From JABFXX01 sp964419605 (GTDB lineage Bacteria; Myxococcota_A; Polyangia; Haliangiales; Haliangiaceae): a stretch of 15,414 nucleotides of DNA. Every line of letters starts with the position of its first letter. The first letter of the stretch is position 1. Positions 1 through 6,409 of this stretch are shown here, piece after piece. The DNA is taken from NCBI GenBank assembly GCA_964419605.1, contig CAYQQM010000101.1, forward strand, positions 1 to 15,414. Direction: 5' to 3'. The notes beneath the pieces are model-generated. The model made no database searches and was not told the DNA's origin. It worked only from the letters and a program-made list of their open reading frames with translations. The position numbers and the translations under genes are program-made.

Positions 1-56
1 CCGATGGTTCCGACGTTGACATGTGGCTTGTTGCGAACGAATTTTTCTTTCGACAC
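1..56 (-). CDS. tuf: Elongation factor Tu, N-terminal fragment (runs off the left edge)
   Basis: Only the first 18 codons are inside the window. They read M-S-K-E-K-F-V-R-N-K-P-H-V-N-V-G-T-I, the invariant amino terminus of bacterial EF-Tu just before the GHVDHGKT P-loop. The start codon is GTG at 56-54, supported by an AGGAG ribosome binding site (complement of 63-67) six bases upstream. The gene follows fusA by 16 bases, the classical last position of the str operon, so it is probably co-transcribed with rpsL, rpsG and fusA. EF-Tu delivers aminoacyl-tRNA to the ribosome as a GTP complex in the cytosol. The rest of the gene cannot be judged. Confidence 0.95.
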   Translation of the reverse strand, partial: MSKEKFVRNKPHVNVGTI

Positions 57-72
57 GATCAGCTCCTGGTGA

Positions 73-2247
73 CTAGTGGACGCGGGCTCTAGACGTTAGT
101 TGTTCGCGAATCTGCAAGGGAACTTCTGCGTAGTGGTCGAGCTCCATCGAGTAGGTGGCTCGGCCTTTTGTGCGCGACCTGAGGTCGGTTGCATAACCAA
201 ACATCGAGGCCATAGGTACGAAACAGGCGACGGCTTGTACACCATGCCGTGCGGTAATTCCAGCGACTTTTCCGCGTCTCGCATGTAAATCGCCAAGTAC
301 GTCCCCAAGCGACTCCTCCGGAGTAACCACTTCCAAAGACATTACCGGCTCGATCACGGTGGGACCTGCGTTGGTCGCCGCTGAAATAAAAGCTTTGGAT
401 CCCGCGACCTTGAAGGCGTAATTGTTTGAGTCTACCGGGTGGTAACTGCCGCCGACGACCTGGACGCGAAGGTCCGTCATTGCGAAACCCGCAACAACTC
501 CGCGCTCGACAGCCTCAGCGATCCCGGCTGCGACCGCAGGTGCATGCTCCGCCGGAATATCGGACGAAGGTGCGCAATTTTCGTAGATGTAGCCCCCGCC
601 CCGATCGGCCGGTTCGACCGTGAGTTTGACATGCCCGTATTCGCCGCGAAGGCCGCCCGGACTGTGCCCGACCCGAACAAATTCGTTTTCGCCTTCCGCT
701 CGTCGAGTTACAGTCTCTCGGTAGGCAACCTGAGGATTGCCGACCCGCGCCTTAACCCCAAACTCGCGGCGCAAGCGATCGACGACGATCTCTAAATGCA
801 GTTCGCCCATTCCCGAAATCAGGATCTGGCCCGACTCTGGATCGGTCCGAACCCGAAACGAGGGGTCTTCGACCGCGAGACGCTCGAGCGCCTGCCCTAG
901 CAAAGCCACGTCCTCGTCGGTCTCCGGCTCCAAAATGATGCCGATGACGGGCGATGGCACAGAAATCGGATCGAGGACGATCGGGGCCCGCGGATCGCAG
1001 AGCGTGTCGCCGGTGGCGATCTTCGCCAGGGACTTCGAGGTTGCGATCGCTCCGATCATCCCGGATTCGATCCATCGGATATCTTCGCGGTGATTCGCAA
1101 ACATGCGGACGAGGTGACTGATCTGCTCGAGTTGTCCGCGAGTCGCGTTCAGCACAGAGTCACCGACGCGAAGTGTGCCCGTGTAGACGCGGACATACGT
1201 CAGCTGACCGCCGGCGCCGTCGGATTGCACCTTAAAGGCGAGCGCACTAAGCGGCTGGTCATTGAGCCGTGGCGCGTCCAACGCCCCATGGGCCCGGGCG
1301 ACGGAAGACCGGCGATGCGCAGCAGCGCCAACTTCAATACGAAGAGCCTGCTCGCGCACATTCTCAGCGTCTGCTGGCGACGGCAAGTAATCGATGATTG
1401 CATCGAGCAAGGGATGGATCCCGAGATTGCGAAACGCAGCTCCCACCAAGGTCGGTACGCAACGATTCGCAAGCGTCGTGCGACGTACCGCGAGTTTGAG
1501 TTCGCCGGCCGATAGATCCCGCCCGGAAACCCAGGCGGCCATCAGTTCGTCGTCGTGTTCCGCCAGTAGTTCGATCATCCGCTCGCGCGCGCTCTGGGCG
1601 TCCGCGAACTGCGCCGCAGGAACCTCGTCGTCGACCCACGTTGCACCAAAGCTAGCCTGATCCCATGTCCGCGCGCGCATGGTGATGAGATCGATAATGG
1701 AAGCAAACGACGGCCCCACTCCGATCGGCAGCTGAAGCATCACCGGCACGGCGCCGAGCCGACTACGAATCTCCGCAGCTACTCCATCCAGATCAGCGCC
1801 TTCGCGATCGCACTTGTTGATAAACGCGAGCCGCGGAATGCGATAGCGATCGGCTTGCCGCCAAACGGTTTCGCTTTGCGGTTCCACCCCATCTACGGCA
1901 GAGAACACCGCGATCGCTCCGTCCAGCACGCGCAACGACCGCTCCACTTCCATGGTGAAATCGACGTGTCCGGGCGTATCAATTAGATTGACGACGTGGT
2001 GGTTCCAACCAAATGTAGTAGCAGCCGCGGTGATGGAGATCCCGCGCTCTTGCTCCTGCTGCATCCAATCGGTGAACGCGGCGCCATCGTCGACCTCGCC
2101 GATTCGAGGCGTTACCCCAGCGTAGAACAACATCCGCTCTGTCGTCGTCGTCTTTCCGGCGTCGACGTGGGCCATGATCCCAATATTGCGAATTCGGTCG
2201 ATGGAGACGACCGAAACATCGCGTGGTTGATCTAAGCGGGGTGCCAT
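73..2247 (-). CDS. fusA: Translation elongation factor G, divergent str-operon copy
   Basis: EF-G is the ribosomal translocase GTPase. All G motifs are visible: P-loop AHVDAGKT at residues 26-33, switch I RGISIT with Thr73, DTPGH at 91-95 and NKCD at 144-147 (usually NKMD). Domain II starts near 331, domain III carries the ISGMGELHLE segment near 477, domain IV spans about 507-630, and the carboxy end has the GYATDLRSRTKGRA signature near 684-697. At 724 residues it is longer than the usual ~690-704, partly through a loop about a dozen residues longer than in E. coli around 300-330. Loop I at the domain IV tip reads SPGGLRGEYGHV instead of SGGRGQYGHV, so the conserved Gln is Glu536; the conserved His of the second tip loop is kept (His603). 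The ATG at 2247 is the only sensible start before the P-loop; its ribosome binding site is weak. Spacing is 67 bases after rpsG and 16 before tuf. The position supports the housekeeping role, but the sequence looks like a diverged EF-G subtype. Confidence 0.95.
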   Translation of the reverse strand: MAPRLDQPRDVSVVSIDRIRNIGIMAHVDAGKTTTTERMLFYAGVTPRIGEVDDGAAFTDWMQQEQERGISITAAATTFGWNHHVVNLIDTPGHVDFTMEVERSLRVLDGAIAVFSAVDGVEPQSETVWRQADRYRIPRLAFINKCDREGADLDGVAAEIRSRLGAVPVMLQLPIGVGPSFASIIDLITMRARTWDQASFGATWVDDEVPAAQFADAQSARERMIELLAEHDDELMAAWVSGRDLSAGELKLAVRRTTLANRCVPTLVGAAFRNLGIHPLLDAIIDYLPSPADAENVREQALRIEVGAAAHRRSSVARAHGALDAPRLNDQPLSALAFKVQSDGAGGQLTYVRVYTGTLRVGDSVLNATRGQLEQISHLVRMFANHREDIRWIESGMIGAIATSKSLAKIATGDTLCDPRAPIVLDPISVPSPVIGIILEPETDEDVALLGQALERLAVEDPSFRVRTDPESGQILISGMGELHLEIVVDRLRREFGVKARVGNPQVAYRETVTRRAEGENEFVRVGHSPGGLRGEYGHVKLTVEPADRGGGYIYENCAPSSDIPAEHAPAVAAGIAEAVERGVVAGFAMTDLRVQVVGGSYHPVDSNNYAFKVAGSKAFISAATNAGPTVIEPVMSLEVVTPEESLGDVLGDLHARRGKVAGITARHGVQAVACFVPMASMFGYATDLRSRTKGRATYSMELDHYAEVPLQIREQLTSRARVH

Positions 2248-2314
2248 TTCATAAGCCCGATGGTTTGGTTTCCCACCTGCCGGACTCCTATTGAACGTAA
2301 TTTCCTAGACGATC

Positions 2315-2803
2315 CTACCAGCGGTAGTGAGCAAACGCCTTGTTCGCGTCTGCCATCTTGTGAACGTCTTCGCGCTTCTTAACGGCGTTACCGCGATTTT
2401 GTGCGGCGTCGACGATTTCGTTGGCGAGCCGATCGATCATCGTCTTTTCGTTGCGGTCGCGGGCATATTCGACCAGCCAGCGCATTCCCAGCGCCAGAGA
2501 CCGATCCGGACGCACATCGACGGGCACTTGGTACGTTGATCCACCAACGCGGCGACTCTTTACTTCAACGCGCGGGCGAACGTTGCCAAGCGCGCGCTCC
2601 CAAACCTTTAACGGATCGTCTTTCGCTCGCTCGGCGACGAGATCCATGGCGCCGTACACGATGCCTTCGGCGACGGCCTTTTTTCCGTCGCGCATGACCA
2701 CGTTGACAAACTTGGTAACCCGTTTGCGGACATCTCCCGGCGCATCCGTATACTTCGGATCTGGGAGGACTTTGCGTTTGGGAACTTCACCTTTACGGGG
2801 CAT
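2315..2803 (-). CDS. rpsG: 30S ribosomal protein S7
   Basis: S7 binds the 3' major domain of 16S rRNA, nucleates assembly of the 30S head and lies near the E site. The 162-residue product is slightly longer than the usual ~156. It shows the family start MPRKGEVPKRKVLPDPKY, the region GNVRPRVEVKSRRVGGSTYQ, the helix RWLVEYARDR and the ending KMADANKAFAHYRW. The ATG at 2803 is preceded by a GGAAA-type ribosome binding site and sits 12 bases after the rpsL stop codon, so the two genes are surely co-transcribed. In E. coli S7 represses its own operon by binding the rpsL-rpsG junction. The 12-base spacer here is much shorter than the E. coli one, so that form of control is not evident. No odd residues were noticed. 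Confidence 0.98.
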   Translation of the reverse strand: MPRKGEVPKRKVLPDPKYTDAPGDVRKRVTKFVNVVMRDGKKAVAEGIVYGAMDLVAERAKDDPLKVWERALGNVRPRVEVKSRRVGGSTYQVPVDVRPDRSLALGMRWLVEYARDRNEKTMIDRLANEIVDAAQNRGNAVKKREDVHKMADANKAFAHYRW

Positions 2804-2815
2804 AGATATTTCCGA

Positions 2816-3187
2816 TTACTTCGGGCGCTTGGTTCCATATTTGGAACGCGATTGTTTGCGGTTTTGCACGCCGGTGGTGTCGAGCGTGCCACGAACGATG
2901 TGGTAGCGAACTCCCGGCAGGTCCTTGACGCGGCCACCGCGAATCAATACGACCGAGTGCTCCTGAAGGTTGTGGCCTTCTCCCGGGATGTACGACGTCA
3001 CTTCCATGCCGTTCGTCAGGCGAACACGCGCGACCTTGCGAAGCGCAGAATTCGGCTTTTTGGGAGTGGTTGTGTAAACGCGTGTGCACACGCCCCGTTT
3101 CTGAGGACACTGCTTTAGCGCAGGCGAGGCGCTCTTGGTGACCACCTTTTCGCGGCCGGAACGGACGAGCTGATTAATCGTGGGCAT
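2816..3187 (-). CDS. rpsL: 30S ribosomal protein S12
   Basis: S12 sits at the decoding centre and controls accuracy. The 123-residue protein has the full family signature: MPTINQLVR at the start, TTTPKKPNSALRKVARVRL in the middle, GEGHNLQEHSVVLIRGGRVKDLPGVRYH and the ending SKYGTKRPK. The accuracy-determining residues Lys43, Lys88 and Asp89 are the wild-type ones, so no streptomycin-resistance substitution is seen at these positions. It is the first gene of the str operon. The ATG at 3187 has a CCAGGAAT ribosome binding site just upstream. Unlike in many bacteria, rpoC does not precede it; a Ser/Thr kinase gene on the same strand ends 93 bases upstream, with a hairpin in between. Confidence 0.98.
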   Translation of the reverse strand: MPTINQLVRSGREKVVTKSASPALKQCPQKRGVCTRVYTTTPKKPNSALRKVARVRLTNGMEVTSYIPGEGHNLQEHSVVLIRGGRVKDLPGVRYHIVRGTLDTTGVQNRKQSRSKYGTKRPK

Positions 3188-3221
3188 CTACACTGATTCC
3201 TGGTTCGGAAGGCATGCGAGG

Positions 3222-3249
3222 AAGGGCGGAATCTTATGGATCCGCCCTT
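3222..3249. terminator. Perfect 9-bp hairpin between the kinase gene and rpsL
   Basis: The arms aagggcgga (3222-3230) and tccgccctt (3241-3249) are perfect inverted repeats around a 10-base loop. In the minus-strand transcript it lies 32 bases after the kinase stop codon and about 35 bases before the rpsL start. It could end the kinase transcript, or act as a leader hairpin of the str operon. The minus-strand RNA has no strong U-run after the stem (it continues UCCUCG); a short T4 follows on the plus strand instead. A simple intrinsic terminator for the minus-strand genes is therefore not proven. Confidence 0.45.
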
Positions 3250-3280
3250 TTATGTCAAGGTGGAAACGGCCCGACTCGCG

Positions 3281-5200
3281 CTACCGCACCACACGAGCCA
3301 AAGCCGCGGCGTACTTGCGCACCGCCGGGTTCTCCCCGTGGGCCGCTGCGATGCGGAGGTATGGCGCCGCGGGGGATCCGATCGACCCGCGGATGAAGTT
3401 GCTCGCTCGCTGTCGGGTCTTCGTACTTGATAACATCTTGATAATATTTCGATTAATCGTCGGGTTGCGCCGGTACCGCGCGTTCTTTTTGATCGTCTCG
3501 GCGTAGTAGTCCATCGCCACCGACCACCAGCGCTGATCAAAATACAGGTTGCCGATCAGGAACGGAATATACGCGCTCTTGGGCGACTTCTTGCGCAGTG
3601 CCCGAAGACTCGCCAGGGCGCTATCGCGTTGGCCGGAGACGACCATTTGGACCGCCTCGCGAAGGGTTCCCGCGGTGCGCGACGGCGGTGGCGCGTGGTT
3701 TCGCTCCACTTCGTCGGAAGTCTTCGGCGCGTTCTCGGCTTCGTCTTGCGCGGTCGCACCCGATCCCTGACCGGGGTCGAGATCAACGGCGGATTCCGGA
3801 TCCATGGCGATCTCTTCGTCGTCGCCGGAGGTCGGGGCGGGATCTGCATCCAGACTCGCCAGCCTAGCGTCGCTTGGTCCCACGACGGTGGAAACATCCC
3901 CCGCGGGGCCTTCCTTCGGAGCGTCGCTGCGAGCATCACGACCCGCATCGTTTGGCGCATCATCGGTAGTCCCCGAAACGGACTTCGTTTGGAGTGCCGT
4001 CGCTGCGTCGGGGGCGCGGGGGTTGCCGGCAGCAAAACCCGCGTCCATGCGCACAGATGCGACCGCGGCAGGCCGTGCATCGCGGCGGATCCAGTAGGCT
4101 GCCAGTGCCGCGCCTCCTCCCGCCACCGCCAACGCGGCGATCACGACCACCGGAACGGAGCGTTTTTTAAGACGCGCTATCGCGTCGGTATCGGGATCGG
4201 CATCGTCGAGCGCCCCGAAAGAAATCCGCTTGGGGGGCGACGTAGGATCGCGCTCTGGCTCGGAACCGGCGCCTATCACAGCGTCGAGCGCAGCTGCCAG
4301 CTCCAGGGCGGTCTGGAAGCGGGCATCGGGCGCCTTTGCCATCGCCTTGTCGATCAACTCCTGAACGCCCGGGACAAGGCTGACGCTGTGCCCGACCCGA
4401 TCTGCGAGCCGCGGGATGGGAGCCAACCGATGCATCCCCAGCAACTGCAGCGTTTCCTCGGCGACAAACGGGCGCTCGCCCGCGATCATCTCGAACAGCA
4501 CAATGCCGACGGCGTAGATGTCCGCGCGCGCATCGATCGACCCGCCGGGCACCGTTTGTTCGGGGGCCATGTAGTTGGGAGTGCCGACCACCATGTTGGT
4601 CCGGGTCGCATCCCGATCGATCTCACTCCGCACTCCCAAGGGACTGCTGCGCGCTCCAGCAGAGCTGGAGCTTTCGATCTCGCCACTGGCGCGCAGGCGC
4701 GCGAGTCCAAAATCGAGAATGCGCACGCGCTCGCCGTGGCCGATCTCCTCGGTGAGCATAATGTTCGCCGGCTTGATGTCGCGATGAACCACGCCCTGCT
4801 CGTGCGCGTGCGCGAGGCCAGCGGCGATCTGGCGCGCGAGCGCCAGCGCGCGAGTCACGGGGATTGGCCCGTGATCCATCGCCTCGCGAAGTGTCGTGCC
4901 GGCGACGTAGTCCATCACCAAGTACGGCGCGCCCTCCCACACCCCAAAGTCGAGCACCGAAACGCAATTCGGATGCGCGAGCTTGCTCATCACGTGGGTT
5001 TCACGCTCAAACCGAACCTGAAACTCATCGTCCTGAGCGACGGACGCATGCAGAAACTTCACCGCGACCAGTTTCCCCACCGGAACCCGTTCGGCTCTGT
5101 ACACCGCTCCCATCGCCCCCGACGCCACTACCTCGAGCAACTTGTACCGCCCGTCGACAACGCTACCCAATCGGTCTACAGCTTCTGCCTCGTCGACCAC
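3281..5200 (-). CDS. Membrane-anchored Ser/Thr protein kinase (PknB/Hanks type) with C-terminal repeat-like region
   Basis: This is a 639-residue eukaryotic-like protein kinase. The kinase domain spans about 20-305: glycine loop VASGAMGAVY (25-34), ATP lysine Lys48 in VAVKFL, catalytic HRDIKPAN at 139-146, DFG at 163-165 and APE at 212-214. All catalytic residues are present, so it should be active. The activation segment is long, with a Ser-rich stretch (ESSSSAGARSSP) of likely autophosphorylation sites. One transmembrane helix lies at about 349-371, after the positively charged RLKKR, giving a cytosolic kinase and an exported C-terminal half. That half has a low-complexity Asp/Ala/Pro linker (about 375-500), then a helical region (about 515-639) resembling tetratricopeptide-type helices, perhaps for binding partners. 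This layout is common in Myxococcota; the substrate is unknown. The start is GTG with a weak ribosome binding site. It lies 93 bases upstream of rpsL on the same strand and could be partly co-transcribed with the str operon. Confidence 0.93.
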   Translation of the reverse strand: MVDEAEAVDRLGSVVDGRYKLLEVVASGAMGAVYRAERVPVGKLVAVKFLHASVAQDDEFQVRFERETHVMSKLAHPNCVSVLDFGVWEGAPYLVMDYVAGTTLREAMDHGPIPVTRALALARQIAAGLAHAHEQGVVHRDIKPANIMLTEEIGHGERVRILDFGLARLRASGEIESSSSAGARSSPLGVRSEIDRDATRTNMVVGTPNYMAPEQTVPGGSIDARADIYAVGIVLFEMIAGERPFVAEETLQLLGMHRLAPIPRLADRVGHSVSLVPGVQELIDKAMAKAPDARFQTALELAAALDAVIGAGSEPERDPTSPPKRISFGALDDADPDTDAIARLKKRSVPVVVIAALAVAGGGAALAAYWIRRDARPAAVASVRMDAGFAAGNPRAPDAATALQTKSVSGTTDDAPNDAGRDARSDAPKEGPAGDVSTVVGPSDARLASLDADPAPTSGDDEEIAMDPESAVDLDPGQGSGATAQDEAENAPKTSDEVERNHAPPPSRTAGTLREAVQMVVSGQRDSALASLRALRKKSPKSAYIPFLIGNLYFDQRWWSVAMDYYAETIKKNARYRRNPTINRNIIKMLSSTKTRQRASNFIRGSIGSPAAPYLRIAAAHGENPAVRKYAAALARVVR

Positions 5201-5301
5201 GGAATCAGCCTAACACGGGGCGGCAACCCAACCGGTATCTCTGACGCGAAGGCACACAAATCGGCTATGCTTACCCAGACGTGCGGGCGTTGACAACAGA
5301 C

Positions 5302-5538
5302 ATGACGCAGCGTGCCCTGCGTCCGTACTTTCTGTGGGACGAAGACGTGTCCATTGCCGAGCTGCACGCCGAGTTGGTCACTCCAGGCCCGCGCCGCGAT
5401 CAGCTCGTGGGAAAAATGCTTCGCGAAACGCGGGACCTCGACGTTTGGCCGTTCCTCACTCCTCTCGAGGTAGCGCGTGAATTGCCTCGCCTACAGCGAC
5501 GGATCGGCAAGCGCTACGACTTCTGGCTTGCCGCCTAG
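5302..5538 (+). CDS. Short conserved hypothetical protein (PYFLWD motif)
   Basis: The product is 78 residues from the ATG at 5302; a GTG at 5281 would add seven residues. Neither start has a clear ribosome binding site. Third codon positions are GC-rich, which supports real coding. Visible motifs are RPYFLWDEDV near the start, the basic helix KMLRETRDLDVWPFLT and the ending KRYDFWLAA. From memory it resembles short bacterial proteins that often sit next to AbiEii-type nucleotidyltransferases in toxin-antitoxin-like pairs, but no nucleotidyltransferase gene lies beside it here, and I could not test the match. It is divergent from the kinase gene (about 100 bases apart). Its TAG stop lies inside the left end of the palindromic repeat. 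Function unknown. Confidence 0.65.
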   Translation: MTQRALRPYFLWDEDVSIAELHAELVTPGPRRDQLVGKMLRETRDLDVWPFLTPLEVARELPRLQRRIGKRYDFWLAA

Positions 5539-5669
5539 CCGTGAAAACGAGCGAGGAGCCCGGCGCGCGAGGCGCGGTGAGAACCGGAGCGCAGCGTACT
5601 TGAAGTACGCGAGCACCGGAAGCGCAACCGCAACGACGCGCCCCGGGCCCGCAGCCGTTTTCACGCTAG
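5535..5669. repeat. 135-bp palindromic intergenic repeat element
   Basis: The element is bounded by a perfect 10-bp inverted repeat, cgtgaaaacg (5540-5549) and cgttttcacg (5656-5665). With one unpaired base the pairing extends outward into ctag (5535-5538) and ctag (5666-5669). Inside are a perfect 8-bp palindrome gcgtactt-g-aagtacgc (5594-5610), two imperfect direct copies of an accgg(a)agcgca(a/g)c motif (around 5583 and 5615), and the nested arms gcggt (5574-5578) and accgc (5627-5631). The whole can fold as a long branched stem on either strand. It lies exactly between two convergent genes, and the TAG stop codon of each falls in its terminal arms. It lacks the T-run of an ordinary terminator. 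From memory, similar elements occur in many copies in Myxococcota; copy number in this genome cannot be seen. Confidence 0.75.
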
Positions 5670-6061
5670 TGAGTCCATTTTTCTTCGCGCCGATGCTCCC
5701 CATCGTCGTATTCGTGGGCCATCACAAAGTGATAGGCGACTTCGCGGGCATTTTCGTTTTCGAGGATGCACTCGAATAGCCACTCGCCCGCATTTTCGGT
5801 CGGTTCGACCTGCACATAGGCGATCCCGGATGTAAACACGAGCAACTCTGCCACGAGTTCCTTGGCGCGAGCCAACTGAACGATCCGGGTGTGGTCGTCT
5901 TCCGTCACTAGCGTCCAGTGGAAGTCGTCGTGGTCGAGCAGAACGACTTCGGGAGTTCCGGCGCGGACAATGCAGTTGGCGTGGCCGCCCAACCACTGCC
6001 AGAACTTGTCGAAGGTAAGTGTGGTGGCAACCGTCGCGATCCGCTTCCCCGTGGTCGTCAT
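5666..6061 (-). CDS. Conserved-looking hypothetical protein, 131 residues
   Basis: I do not recognise this family. The protein is soluble, with no signal peptide or membrane helix. It starts MTTTGKRIATVATTLTFDKFW, has an acidic/aromatic segment DHDDFHWTLVTEDD in the middle, a hydrophobic core KELVAELLVFTSGIAYVQVEP, and a charged His/Glu-rich tail (HEYDDGEHRREEKWTH). Residue composition and frame are those of a real coding sequence. I chose the ATG at 6061 because the sequence becomes protein-like there; an in-frame ATG at 6106 would add 15 residues (MGLPRGALAAKSQPG). Neither start has a strong ribosome binding site. The TAG stop is part of the right arm of the palindromic repeat, which separates this gene from the convergent short gene. 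Confidence 0.7.
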   Translation of the reverse strand: MTTTGKRIATVATTLTFDKFWQWLGGHANCIVRAGTPEVVLLDHDDFHWTLVTEDDHTRIVQLARAKELVAELLVFTSGIAYVQVEPTENAGEWLFECILENENAREVAYHFVMAHEYDDGEHRREEKWTH

Positions 6062-6207
6062 ACCTGGTTGACTTTTAGCCGCGAGGGCTCCGCGAGGCAA
6101 GCCCATAGCGCGCGTGCCGATGGGCCCTGCCCGCGCAGGTGACTGGTGCGATGGCGTACCGAGCCAATTTCTGGCGTCCGTCGCCCAACCGCAGCAAAAT
6201 TTTTTTT

Positions 6208-6378
6208 ATGACGGTCTCTCAGCTTCGCATCGCAAAATCCGAAACGCGCGACATGGCCGAACGCGGGCGAGTTCGCCTCGGCGACACCCCGGAGTGGAAC
6301 ATGAGCAACGCGACGTTCTTCGCCGCGTTCGTGGCCATTTCGGCAGTACTCGCGCTCGCCGCGCTCATCGCCCGGTGA
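6208..6378 (+). CDS. Small single-pass membrane protein, 56 residues
   Basis: From the ATG at 6208 the frame encodes a short charged amino half (QLRIAKSETRDMAERGRVRL) and then a hydrophobic helix, TFFAAFVAISAVLALAALIA, at the extreme carboxy end. That is the layout of a tail-anchored small membrane protein. Most third codon positions are G or C, as in its neighbours, which argues for real coding. A GTG at 6139 in the same frame would lengthen it to 79 residues. No clear ribosome binding site is seen; the ATG is directly preceded by four A and eight T bases. It converges on the glutamine synthetase gene, 31 bases away. I do not recognise a family; function unknown. Confidence 0.5.
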   Translation: MTVSQLRIAKSETRDMAERGRVRLGDTPEWNMSNATFFAAFVAISAVLALAALIAR

Positions 6379-6409
6379 GCGCGACCCCGCCCGCGCGCTG
6401 CAGCGTACG

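Noticed and set aside
3629..5293. A 554-codon open frame on the plus strand
   Set aside because: It lies entirely antisense to the Ser/Thr kinase gene, whose motifs are unmistakable. The plus-strand translation is rich in Arg/His and matches no fold; it is a by-product of high GC content.
5290..5295. TTGACA just before the short plus-strand gene
   Set aside because: It is only seven bases from the ATG at 5302, so it cannot be the -35 box of that gene, and no -10 box follows at the right distance.
5477..5779. Frames of 70-100 codons on both strands across the palindromic repeat
   Set aside because: They translate the repeat itself and parts of the two flanking genes. Similar peptides are known spurious products of such repeats, so they are not counted as genes.
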